Shown here piece after piece: positions 1 through 6,905 of a stretch of DNA of 11,901 nucleotides. The stretch is from an uncultured Treponema sp. (GTDB taxonomy: Bacteria > Spirochaetota > Spirochaetia > Treponematales > Treponemataceae): assembly GCA_946611835.1 (NCBI GenBank), contig CAMOEE010000063.1:1-11901 (forward strand), written 5' to 3'. The notes under the pieces are model-generated. The model saw only the letters and a program-made list of their open reading frames with translations. It was not told the DNA's origin and did no database searches. The stretch's first letter is position 1. Each line of letters begins with the position of its first letter. A program made the position numbers and the translations under genes.

Positions 1-1678
1 TTCCCTTTTCGGTGACTTCTTTGCCTTTTTCGTCTTTTCGGTTGCCAAAGAATGCACGGAGCAATCCGCCGATGAAAATTGGTGTTGAAAGATGAATCGG
101 AAGATAAACGCCGATTGCGACCGGAAGAACCGGGATTCCGATGATTTCGATTGCGACTGCAATTCCAACGCCAACGAGAACCAGAACCCAAGGCAGGTTT
201 CCGCCCATAACGCCCTCGACGACAAGTTTCATCAAAGTGGCCTGTGGAGCCGGAAGCTCTTTTGAGCCGAAGCCCCAGGCAGCGTCAAGAAGATACATGA
301 TTCCGCCGATAGCAAGAGCCGAGACCACACATCCAATCAATTCACCAATCTGCTGATTGCGTGGAGTTGCACCGAGAATGTAGCCTGTCTTCAAGTCCTG
401 AGACATATCGCCGGCCATTGAGGCGATGATACAGATAATTGTTCCGACACAGATTGCACTTGTCATTCCGGCTACGCCAGTGTGACCTGTTGATTTGAGA
501 AGTGCTGTTGCAATGAGAAGCGTTGCTATTCCCATGCCAGAGACCGGGTTGTTTGAGCTTCCGACGAGACCGACCATGCGGCTGGAAACTGTAGCGAAGA
601 AGAAACCGAAGATTACGATGATTACAGCTCCCAAAAGACCGACCGGAATGGCAGGGAAGAGCCAGATAATGACGATGATTGCCAGAGCGAGAATCAAAAG
701 ACCTTTCATTGGAAGGTCACGGTTAGTTCTCTCTTCTGATTCAATCTTGTGGCCAAAACCGCTCATTGCCTTTTTGAAAGTGCGGATGATTGTCGGGAAA
801 GACTTGATAAGGCTGATGATACCGCCAGTTGCAACAGCTCCCGCACCGACATAACGAATGTAAGTGCTCCAGATTCCCCATGCACCAAGCTCAGATACAG
901 GAGCTTTGGCTGGCGGGAATAGTGAAGATGAGCCGAAGAAACTGATCAATGGAATTACGACGAACCAGCCGATTACGCCGCCTGCAAACATGTAAGAAGA
1001 AATCTTTTTTCCGCAGATGTAACCGACGCTGGCAAGAGCCGGGAGAACATCAGCACCGAAACCAGTTCCGAGTTTTTTGATGCTCCAGTCGATCTCTGAC
1101 GGGAAAAGACAGAGACCGTCAGCAATGAACTTGTAGATGGCAGCGATTCCCAGGCCTGAGAAAACGGTTTTTGATTTTTCGCCGCCCTCTTCACCGGCAA
1201 GAAGAACTTCTGCACAAGCTGTTCCTTCCGGGAAAGGAAGGACTCCGTGCTCCTCGACGATGAGAGCCGAGCGAAGTGGAACCATGAATATAAGACCAAG
1301 CAGGGCCGCACAAAGAGAAATGATAGCGATTACCCAGAAAGATGGCTTTGAGACTACATCGCTTTCGTTGGCCCACATAAAGAGAGCCGGCAGGGTGAAG
1401 ATTGCGCCCGCTGCAAGAGACTCACCGGCAGAACCGATGGTCTGAACAAGGTTGTTCTCCAGAATCGAATCTCGCTTGAGAATGATTCGGATAATTCCCA
1501 TTGAAAGGACGGCGGCTGGGATTGAAGCCGAGACGGTCATACCGACTCGGAGACCCAGATAAGCGTTTGCCGCACCGAAAAGAACGGCGAGCATAATTCC
1601 GAGACCAATAGAAACCGGTGTGATTTCTGGCAAGACCCGGTCTGCGGAAATGAAGGGTTTGAATGATTTTTCTTCCAT
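1..1678 (-). CDS. OPT-family oligopeptide transporter (5' part, runs off left edge)
   Basis: Integral membrane transporter of the oligopeptide transporter (OPT) superfamily; bacterial members are thought to import small peptides or metal chelates with protons. The minus frame is open from ATG 1676-1678 to the window edge: 559 codons, where the family usually has about 600-700, so roughly the last 100 residues are missing. Seen: a short polar N-terminus (MEEKSFKPFISADRVLPEIT), then strongly hydrophobic segments with the family-typical stretches GAANAYLGLRVGMT (about residues 35-48), NNLVQTIGSAGESLAAGAIF (75-94) and MAGDMSQDLKTGYILGATPR (about 418-437). The start is supported by GGAG at 1688-1691, 9 nt upstream. 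It lies 91 nt downstream of the PHP gene on the same strand but has its own candidate promoter (1738-1766). The substrate cannot be told from sequence. Family assignment is firm. Confidence 0.93.
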   Translation of the reverse strand, partial: MEEKSFKPFISADRVLPEITPVSIGLGIMLAVLFGAANAYLGLRVGMTVSASIPAAVLSMGIIRIILKRDSILENNLVQTIGSAGESLAAGAIFTLPALFMWANESDVVSKPSFWVIAIISLCAALLGLIFMVPLRSALIVEEHGVLPFPEGTACAEVLLAGEEGGEKSKTVFSGLGIAAIYKFIADGLCLFPSEIDWSIKKLGTGFGADVLPALASVGYICGKKISSYMFAGGVIGWFVVIPLISFFGSSSLFPPAKAPVSELGAWGIWSTYIRYVGAGAVATGGIISLIKSFPTIIRTFKKAMSGFGHKIESEERTNRDLPMKGLLILALAIIVIIWLFPAIPVGLLGAVIIVIFGFFFATVSSRMVGLVGSSNNPVSGMGIATLLIATALLKSTGHTGVAGMTSAICVGTIICIIASMAGDMSQDLKTGYILGATPRNQQIGELIGCVVSALAIGGIMYLLDAAWGFGSKELPAPQATLMKLVVEGVMGGNLPWVLVLVGVGIAVAIEIIGIPVLPVAIGVYLPIHLSTPIFIGGLLRAFFGNRKDEKGKEVTEKG

Positions 1679-1737
1679 AAAAGAAAACTCCAACTAGAGC
1701 ATAGGATTTAAAAAACTGATAAACTTTTTATCCGTTT

Positions 1738-1766
1738 ATTATAATGAACCAAGCTAATTATTTAAA
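1738..1766 (-). promoter_or_regulatory. Candidate sigma-70 promoter of the OPT transporter gene
   Basis: On the minus strand, TTTAAA (1761-1766) is followed after 17 bp by a perfect TATAAT (1738-1743). Transcription would start near 1731 and give a leader of about 50 nt carrying the GGAG Shine-Dalgarno sequence. The -35 box begins just 3 nt beyond the stop codon of the upstream PHP gene, so the transporter could be expressed independently. The region is AT-rich, so chance matches are possible. Confidence 0.5.
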
Positions 1767-1769
1767 GGG

Positions 1770-2654
1770 TCAATATTTGTACCATTCCGTCTCTTTGTAG
1801 TCAAAATCGCCCAGATGAGGGGCCAGTTCCTCAAACCAGAACCTGTCTTCGATTTTACGGTCTCCGCTTGTCCTTCCCAAATGCCTGTCTGCCCTCACAC
1901 CCTTTCCATGAAAGTCGCTTCCAGCCGTGACGAACATGCCGAATTTGCGGGCAACTTCCTCCAGCTTGAATCCTTCGTTGATTCGAGCCGCAGGGTGCCA
2001 TGCTTCCATTCCCTCGACCCCGTGATTCCGTATTTTTTCGATTGTCTCGTCCATTTTTCCCCATGAGACATAAAGGGAGAGGGGATGAGCAAGAACAGGA
2101 AGGCCTCCCGCACTTCGGATTGCGCTTACGGCAACATCAAGATCTTCGCCTTCGTGGGCGACATAATAGGGGCGGCCCTTGCCCAAAAATCTGTCAAAGG
2201 CTTCCTGACGGTGTTTAACCTTTCCGATTTTCAATAAAAAGCTTGCAAAATGAGGCCGGCCAATCTGGCTTTCGGAGAACATGGACTCAATTTCGTCGAG
2301 AGTGATTTCAATTCCATCTTTCTGCATTCGTTCTACGATTTCCTGATTTCTTTTGCGGCGGCTTTCGGTTGTGCTTGCCACGACATCTTTAAGCTCCTCG
2401 GAATTTTTGCGTAAGCCCATTCCAAGAAGATGAAATTCTCCGCTTGGCCATCGTATGTTTATTTCGATTCCGGGAACAAAAATGATTCCGCTTCCGCTTT
2501 CTGCGCATGTTTTTGCGGCCTCGCTCAGTCCGTCAGTAGTGTCATGGTCGGTCAGAGCCCAGACTTTCAGATTCTTTTGAATCGCATATTCCGCTGATTC
2601 TTTTGGGCTGAAAAGACCGTCAGAGGCGGTTGAGTGAGAATGTAAGTCTATCAT
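1770..2654 (-). CDS. PHP-domain phosphoesterase (RNase AM / nucleoside 3',5'-bisphosphate phosphatase type)
   Basis: A 294-residue member of the PHP (polymerase and histidinol phosphatase) family, subgroup of E. coli YciV/RNase AM and the Chromobacterium 3',5'-nucleoside bisphosphate phosphatase. Known members use a multi-metal centre to cleave phosphate from pAp-like nucleotides or act as 5'-3' exonucleases on short RNA. Seen: DLHSHSTASDG (residues 3-13, metal-binding H5 and H7), TDHDTTDG (35-42), PGIEIN with E64, GRPH in the middle insertion, an AHP motif and a C-terminal GSDFHG. All the usual metal-ligand motifs are present and the length fits the subgroup. The ATG at 2652-2654 has no Shine-Dalgarno sequence; a TATTAT lies 7 nt upstream, so the mRNA may be leaderless. 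It is divergent from the CRP-like gene. Family is firm; choice between nucleotide and RNA substrate is inference. Confidence 0.9.
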   Translation of the reverse strand: MIDLHSHSTASDGLFSPKESAEYAIQKNLKVWALTDHDTTDGLSEAAKTCAESGSGIIFVPGIEINIRWPSGEFHLLGMGLRKNSEELKDVVASTTESRRKRNQEIVERMQKDGIEITLDEIESMFSESQIGRPHFASFLLKIGKVKHRQEAFDRFLGKGRPYYVAHEGEDLDVAVSAIRSAGGLPVLAHPLSLYVSWGKMDETIEKIRNHGVEGMEAWHPAARINEGFKLEEVARKFGMFVTAGSDFHGKGVRADRHLGRTSGDRKIEDRFWFEELAPHLGDFDYKETEWYKY

Positions 2655-2661
2655 AAGAAAA

Positions 2662-2691
2662 ATAATAGCATAAATTTAAGACTTGTGTTAT
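2662..2691 (-). promoter_or_regulatory. Candidate leaderless promoter of the PHP gene
   Basis: On the minus strand TATTAT (2662-2667, 5 of 6 to TATAAT) ends 7 nt before the ATG at 2654, with ATAACA (2686-2691, 4 of 6) 18 bp upstream. No Shine-Dalgarno sequence fits between -10 and start. Transcription would begin at or one base before the ATG. The -35 box overlaps the -10 of the divergent CRP-like gene. Confidence 0.4.
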
Positions 2692-2701
2692 ACTATTAAC
2701 A
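2686..2701. promoter_or_regulatory. Inverted repeat TGTTA-N6-TAACA, possible CRP/FNR-type operator
   Basis: Perfect 5-bp arms TGTTA (2686-2690) and TAACA (2697-2701) are separated by 6 bp. This geometry equals that of CRP-family sites (TGTGA-N6-TCACA). The site covers the whole extended -10 of the CRP-like gene and the -35 of the divergent PHP gene. Binding by the adjacent regulator would be expected to repress its own gene; this is inference from position and symmetry. Confidence 0.45.
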
Positions 2702-2705
2702 GGAG
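2686..2705 (+). promoter_or_regulatory. Extended -10 promoter and Shine-Dalgarno of the CRP-like gene
   Basis: TG-T-TATACT (2686-2694) forms an extended -10 element; no good -35 is seen 17 bp upstream, which is usual for extended -10 promoters. Transcription would start near 2701, where the Shine-Dalgarno AGGAG (2701-2705) begins, giving an unusually short leader. The spacing from AGGAG to the ATG at 2718 is 12 nt, rather long. Confidence 0.5.
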
Positions 2706-2717
2706 TTTAAAAACGTT

Positions 2718-3959
2718 ATGCCAAGAGCGATGTCTTATTCAAAAGGTTCTATTATTTATTTCGAAGGTGACAGCGACGACAGAGTTTATATTCTTCAAAA
2801 AGGTCGTGTTGTAATCACCACAACAGATGTAGAGACAAAACTCCAGACCATGGAACAGGTCAAGCAGGGCGAATTCTTTGGTGTAAAATCAGCAATTGGT
2901 CATTTCCCTCGAGAAGAAACAGTAAGAACCCTTGAGGATTCTGTTTGTATCGTAATGACATCTCAGGAATTTGAGGCCTTGTTCAGCACAAACAAGCAGC
3001 TGATTATGAAGATGCTCCGTGTATTCTCAAATCAGCTCAGACAGATTCACAAAAAGACAGAGGCAGTCCTTAACAAAAATGATTCAATCAATCAGGTGAG
3101 CGGTCTTTTCGCTGTTGCAAAGGCTTTCTTCGATGATGGAAAATGGCAGAGCTGTGAGGATGTCTGCAAAAACTACTTGAGAACTTATCCCACTGCTCAG
3201 CATGTTACAGAAATCAAAACCATGCTCCTTAAGTCCGATGCTTATGTCAAAAGGGGCATTTCCGAAAAAGATGCCGTTGAGGACGATCCTTCAACAAAGC
3301 CGGACAGCTCAATCAAACTTTTCGAGCTTCCTGCCTTCAAGCGTTTTGAAAAGCACTATGAGAACGGTCAGGTAATCATAACGGAGTTTGAGCGTGGCGA
3401 GACATTCTATCTCATTCAGAGCGGCACCGTTCAGCTCACAAAATGCGTTAACGAATCCAACAAAAACCTTGATATCTTAAAGCCGGGCGAATTCTTCGGC
3501 GAAATGGCAATTCTTGATAATTCTCCCCGTTCCGCAACCTGTGTTGCCCGGGGGCATGTCGAATGTCTTGAATTCAACAAGGCAAACTTTGAGATGCTTA
3601 TAACAGGAAATCCTCAGCTTGCTTTGATTCTTCTCAAGCTCTTCTGCAAGCGAATCTACGACCAAAAGCGCCGTCTCCGAATCCTTGTCATTGCAGATCC
3701 TCATGCCCGCCTTGCCGATGTCTTCTGTATGTTCGACGAAATGAATCCTCGTCCGCCTACAGCTGACCGTCATCGAAAATTCAATGTAACAGAGTCAGAT
3801 ATCGCCCACTGGTCAGGCCTTCCTTTTTCCGTTGTCAAGGATGAGCTTAAGCATTTTACGATGTCGCGCAAAATCGAAATATTCGAGAATTATGTCATAG
3901 TCAACAATATCGTTGATATGAGGCGAATCGTAGAGACCAGGGCAGACGCAAAAAAATAA
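2718..3959 (+). CDS. CRP/FNR-type regulator with two cyclic-nucleotide domains
   Basis: A 413-residue cytoplasmic protein built from two cyclic-nucleotide-binding (cNMP) beta-barrels and a C-terminal winged-helix-like region. Domain 1 spans about residues 5-115; a helical, TPR-like linker follows (about 127-178, with FDDGKWQSCEDVCKNYLRTY); domain 2 spans about 203-320; the possible helix-turn-helix is about 356-380. Domain 2 has a near-canonical phosphate-binding cassette, FGEMAILDNSPRSATCVA, with E262, R271 and S272 in the ligand positions. In domain 1 the equivalent stretch (FFGVKSAIGHFPREETV) has V56 for the glutamate and lacks the Arg-Ser pair, so it probably does not bind nucleotide. Classical CRP has one such domain and about 210 residues. 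The start is chosen from AGGAG at 2701-2705. Target genes are unknown; an inverted repeat over its own promoter suggests autoregulation. Whether it truly binds DNA is less certain than the domain calls. Confidence 0.88.
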   Translation: MPRAMSYSKGSIIYFEGDSDDRVYILQKGRVVITTTDVETKLQTMEQVKQGEFFGVKSAIGHFPREETVRTLEDSVCIVMTSQEFEALFSTNKQLIMKMLRVFSNQLRQIHKKTEAVLNKNDSINQVSGLFAVAKAFFDDGKWQSCEDVCKNYLRTYPTAQHVTEIKTMLLKSDAYVKRGISEKDAVEDDPSTKPDSSIKLFELPAFKRFEKHYENGQVIITEFERGETFYLIQSGTVQLTKCVNESNKNLDILKPGEFFGEMAILDNSPRSATCVARGHVECLEFNKANFEMLITGNPQLALILLKLFCKRIYDQKRRLRILVIADPHARLADVFCMFDEMNPRPPTADRHRKFNVTESDIAHWSGLPFSVVKDELKHFTMSRKIEIFENYVIVNNIVDMRRIVETRADAKK

Positions 3960-3969
3960 GTCTTTTGTT

Positions 3970-4854
3970 TTAGTTTCTTTCCTGCAAATCCTTGAAAATT
4001 GCCTTCAGCTCGTAAACGAATGAATACAAATCATTAAAGAGCATTTCGTTTTCGCTGGCACATTTTGCAAAGACTTTCAGGTTCTCTTCACTGACCTGCT
4101 CCGTCTTTTTGACATTGCTGATTACATTATTGATTCCCCGGACATTGTTTTCGATTACGGAACCGATTTTCGTGATGTTCATGTTGCTTGAGGCGTTTGC
4201 TTCACGAACCTGGGAGAACTTGTTGAGGGTATCTTCTGTTTGAGATGCAAGATTTTCAAGTGCAGCAGTATTCTTCTTTGTGATTTTTTCGAGATTCCCG
4301 ATTGAATTTACGAGCTTTTCCACATTGAGATTGATTTCTTCGGATGTTTTGCTCGTGTCATTGGAGAGCTTTTTGACTTCGTTTGCGATTACCCGGAAGC
4401 CTTTGCCTGCAACTCCCGCCCTGGCCGCTTCAATGGAAGCGTTAAAAGAAAGCAGGTTTGTCTGTGCGGAAATGTTCTGGATGTCGTTGATTTGTGAGGA
4501 GATTGTTTTTGCCTGTGAGATAAGGCTCTCGAACTGGGCGGCATATTTCCGCTGTTCCTGCTCAATCTCATCGACAGAATTTCGGAGCTGCTGAATTGTC
4601 TGCGCAATCATTCCCAGGCGGTGGATATTTCCTTCTACGCTCTCGGAAATCTGCTTGTTTCCGGCTTCCATTTCGTTTGTGTCCTCAAGGAGCTGCTGCA
4701 GGGAATGCTGCTGTTCCTGTGCCGCCCTGGACTGTTCTTCACGGCTTTCGAGATATTTTTTAAGGAAGTCGCCGCCAATCGCATCTTTGGCGAGGTATTG
4801 AATTAGAGTTTCTACGGTATCGATACCGGCTTTTATAAGATTGATAGATTCCAT
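3970..4854 (-). CDS. Soluble methyl-accepting chemotaxis signalling protein
   Basis: A 294-residue protein consisting almost only of the chemoreceptor signalling domain, a long helical hairpin that contacts CheA and CheW. No transmembrane segment, HAMP or ligand domain is visible, so it should be cytoplasmic. The hairpin tip is clear at about residues 123-165: ISAQTNLLSFNASIEAARAG followed by VAGKGFRVIANEVKKLS, close to the canonical tip with IEAARAG at 141-147. Residues 1-120 and 170-290 are heptad-rich coiled coil. No CheR-docking pentapeptide is seen at the C-terminus. The ATG follows the FIST stop codon by 2 nt and its Shine-Dalgarno GGGAG (4862-4866) lies inside the end of the FIST gene, so the two are probably translationally coupled and work as one receptor. 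Its stop lies only 10 bp from that of the convergent CRP-like gene. Confidence 0.9.
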   Translation of the reverse strand: MESINLIKAGIDTVETLIQYLAKDAIGGDFLKKYLESREEQSRAAQEQQHSLQQLLEDTNEMEAGNKQISESVEGNIHRLGMIAQTIQQLRNSVDEIEQEQRKYAAQFESLISQAKTISSQINDIQNISAQTNLLSFNASIEAARAGVAGKGFRVIANEVKKLSNDTSKTSEEINLNVEKLVNSIGNLEKITKKNTAALENLASQTEDTLNKFSQVREANASSNMNITKIGSVIENNVRGINNVISNVKKTEQVSEENLKVFAKCASENEMLFNDLYSFVYELKAIFKDLQERN

Positions 4855-4856
4855 TT

Positions 4857-5996
4857 TTAGTCTCCCATTACCAGGCTTACAAGAGTTTGATTACAGTGAA
4901 CACGGCCGATTTGCTCGCCGTAGCAAGAGAAGCCGCAGAATGTGGGGAATGTCTGCTTGTATTTACGGATAATGTTTGCGGCTATTCCCATTCTGTCAAA
5001 AGCCATCGTTCGCGTGATGCAGGTCATAAGAAGGGTGAATTTGGGGCTTGGAATTACTGATAGGATTTGCGAGCAGGTTTCGTCGCACTTCTTTTCAGGG
5101 TCGCCGATATGCATCATTTCCAGGGTTGAGTTTGGAACGACCCGGGCAAAAAGAGAGCATGAGCCGTCTGCAGCAAAGCCTGCGAGGGCTGCGATATGAA
5201 TCGAGCCGTTGATGTGGCGGCCGAAAGGATTTTCGAAAGTCATGCCCTCGGCCACTGACTCAGAGACACCAAGCTGCTGGGCGTAGACACTTTTTGCCCT
5301 CTGACCGTTAAGTGAGAAAATCGTGCGGTTGATTGTGTCGGACCTGGTGACATAAATTGTTTTGCCGGTCGGATTAAAGATATCTTCCTGACGGATGTCG
5401 AATTTGCATGAAGTTTTGACAAAAAGGAATGCGGCCCCGTCCTGTGTGGTGCGGCCGTTGTAACTTACGAATGTTTTTGCTTCGCTGCCAGTGAAGCCGG
5501 CCGTGCCGCCTGCAAGGGCAAATTTGTCATTCTGGATGATTGAGTAAAAATTTGAGAGAATCGTTTCTTCGGCATTGAAAACACCGTTGATAAAGGCGAT
5601 TGCGAAGGCCGAGCGGTGAGACATCGGGTCTGCCATGGCTATTCCTGCCTCACGCAGGGCATCCTCAATTTCGCTTTTGCTTCCCACAGGATATTTGCTC
5701 CCGTTTTCCACAAGAACGCCTTTTACCCGGGTGTGAGAATCGCTCATTGTAGTGAGCACGACAGAATCGTTCTGAAAGCCGTTGAGGTCGATTTCGCCGG
5801 CCGTGCTTGCACCAATAACTTCACTGTCAGGAAAGTGCTCTTTGATTGCGGCTGAAAGTGCCTCAAAATCATACTTGATTGCAGCCATAAATATTACGGC
5901 ATTATAAGAATCAGGGCTTTGCTTTAATTGACGGACCAAATCATTTGCTGCCTCTTGAGCATCACTGATTCTGGTAGAAACTACTTCTTGTACCAT
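4857..5996 (-). CDS. FIST signal-transduction protein (FIST_N + FIST_C)
   Basis: A 379-residue cytoplasmic sensory protein with FIST_N (about residues 30-205) and FIST_C (about 220-365) domains. FIST was described as a sensory domain, proposed to bind small ligands such as amino acids, found in receptors, kinases and cyclases. Seen: VIGASTAGEI (60-69), the typical FIST_N signature; GGTAGF (163-168); and a C-terminal block with GFSCYGEQIGRVHCNQTLVS, typical of FIST_C ends. No signal peptide or membrane segment. Cysteines are frequent in FIST_C (C280, C304, C308, C326, C354, C358, C368). ATG 5994-5996 is preceded by AAGGA (6005-6009) at 8 nt and by a TTTACT-N17-TATAAT promoter. It is the first gene of a two-gene unit with the soluble chemoreceptor, whose start follows 2 nt after this stop, so it probably provides that receptor's ligand input. 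The ligand is unknown. Confidence 0.9.
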   Translation of the reverse strand: MVQEVVSTRISDAQEAANDLVRQLKQSPDSYNAVIFMAAIKYDFEALSAAIKEHFPDSEVIGASTAGEIDLNGFQNDSVVLTTMSDSHTRVKGVLVENGSKYPVGSKSEIEDALREAGIAMADPMSHRSAFAIAFINGVFNAEETILSNFYSIIQNDKFALAGGTAGFTGSEAKTFVSYNGRTTQDGAAFLFVKTSCKFDIRQEDIFNPTGKTIYVTRSDTINRTIFSLNGQRAKSVYAQQLGVSESVAEGMTFENPFGRHINGSIHIAALAGFAADGSCSLFARVVPNSTLEMMHIGDPEKKCDETCSQILSVIPSPKFTLLMTCITRTMAFDRMGIAANIIRKYKQTFPTFCGFSCYGEQIGRVHCNQTLVSLVMGD

Positions 5997-6017
5997 AAAA
6001 CCTATCCTTGTATGAAA

Positions 6018-6046
6018 ATTATATAATATTATTAAAATAAAGTAAA
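6018..6046 (-). promoter_or_regulatory. Sigma-70 promoter of the FIST-MCP unit
   Basis: On the minus strand TTTACT (6041-6046) is followed by 17 bp and a perfect TATAAT (6018-6023). Transcription would start near 6011, giving a leader of about 15 nt that contains the Shine-Dalgarno AAGGA (6005-6009). No candidate promoter is seen between FIST and MCP, so both genes should be on this transcript. The treponemal chemotaxis-type sigma factor motif is not evident here. Confidence 0.6.
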
Positions 6047-6094
6047 ATTTATTTTGATATTTCTCTTTTGTCGGACAGAATTCTTAAGAAGTGA

Positions 6095-6757
6095 TTATTT
6101 GTAGGAGAGTTTTAGAGCCAGGGAGAAAATCATGCCGTCTGCGCCTTTCCCTCTTGTGAGGGAGCCGAGGGGAAGATAGGTGCGGAATTCACTGCCGATT
6201 TTCCATTTTTCGGAGAGAATGTAAGAATAAGAGACAGAAAGCTCCGGGTAGAGAAAATTCAAATTGCTGAAAAATGTCCCGTTGATGTCGGAAACATCGT
6301 CGCTGGCCTTGCTGCCCGTGTCACGGTTGGGGTCGTCTTCGCTGACACCGTTTGAAAGAATCGCATGGCGGATAAAAAATCCAAGCCCGCCAGAAGCCGA
6401 GAGAAGGTGTTTTTTGCTTTCGCCGAGCTGCCATCTGTAGCCGCCTGTCAAATCTATCATAAAGGAAAGGGCTGTCGCCGTGCGGTTTTCGATTTCGGCG
6501 GGCTGGGCGTCTTCTCCGTCCCAGAGATAGTAATTTGTGAAAAAGGAAGCGTGAGCCGTGAGCAGGATGTTCCTCTCGAGAAGAAAGTCTCCGCCAACGC
6601 CCATAGAATACATGATGGGGCTTGGGGCAGACTTTGTGTGGTCATCTGTATTGAGCATGAGTTTAGGCCCTGCGGTGATGAATAAGTCAGCATCAAGGGC
6701 GTGCAGGGAAGCGAGAGAAAGAAATAAAACGCTTACGAATATAAAAAATCTTTTCAT
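6095..6757 (-). CDS. Small outer-membrane beta-barrel protein, hypothetical
   Basis: A 220-residue exported protein. Residues 1-20 are a signal peptide (MKRFFIFVSVLFLSLASLHA) with likely cleavage after LHA. The mature part alternates polar and hydrophobic residues in short aromatic-rich strands (FFTNYYLW, LSVSYSYILSEKWKIGSEF, and the C-terminal MIFSLALKLSYK), as in 8-stranded outer-membrane barrels with ~200 residues. It ends in Lys rather than the aromatic residue common in proteobacterial barrels. No enzymatic motif is seen, and the specific function is unknown. The ATG has neither a Shine-Dalgarno sequence nor a -10 box at leaderless spacing; the GC-rich intergenic repeat begins within about 10-25 bp upstream. 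It may be co-transcribed with the lipoprotein gene upstream, across that repeat. The class is inferred from strand pattern only. Confidence 0.75.
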   Translation of the reverse strand: MKRFFIFVSVLFLSLASLHALDADLFITAGPKLMLNTDDHTKSAPSPIMYSMGVGGDFLLERNILLTAHASFFTNYYLWDGEDAQPAEIENRTATALSFMIDLTGGYRWQLGESKKHLLSASGGLGFFIRHAILSNGVSEDDPNRDTGSKASDDVSDINGTFFSNLNFLYPELSVSYSYILSEKWKIGSEFRTYLPLGSLTRGKGADGMIFSLALKLSYK

Positions 6758-6764
6758 AAGACCG

Positions 6765-6896
6765 TGCGCAAGGAATACGGAAGGCGCGAAGCGTTCCGAA
6801 GCGAAGCGAAGGAATGGAGCGTTAGCGGAACCTGGAGTACTCCGACCGCTGCTTGTCAGCGGATGCGCCCAAGTTTTAATTCCTAATTCCGCATTA
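6765..6896. repeat. GC-rich palindromic intergenic repeat (REP/MITE-like)
   Basis: About 130 bp between the lipoprotein and barrel-protein genes, clearly richer in G+C than the flanking intergenic DNA, with nested inverted repeats: GGCGC (6783-6787)/GCGCC (6865-6869), GTTCCG (6793-6798)/CGGAAC (6826-6831), the perfect palindrome GGAGTACTCC (6834-6843) and the hairpin CCGCTG-N5-CAGCGG (6846-6862). Iterated GCGAA units occupy 6786-6810, and TAATTCC is duplicated in tandem at 6877-6890. It has no credible reading frame. Dispersed copies elsewhere in the genome are expected but cannot be checked here. Confidence 0.6.
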
Positions 6897-6905
6897 TTTT
6901 ATATT

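Noticed and set aside
141..1445. Several plus-strand open frames of 70-120 codons
   Set aside because: They are antisense shadows of the OPT transporter, whose minus frame is open throughout and matches the family; their Arg/Pro/Thr-rich translations are not protein-like.
1710..1732. Hairpin GATAAA-N3-TTTATC followed by AGTTTTTT on the minus strand, as terminator of the PHP gene
   Set aside because: The stem is only 6 bp and almost all A-T, so it is unlikely to stop transcription; it also lies at the predicted start of the OPT transcript.
6069..6090. TGTC-G-GACA and TTCTTAAGAA palindromes after the barrel-protein gene as terminator
   Set aside because: Stems of 4-5 bp without a T-run; too weak to support a call.
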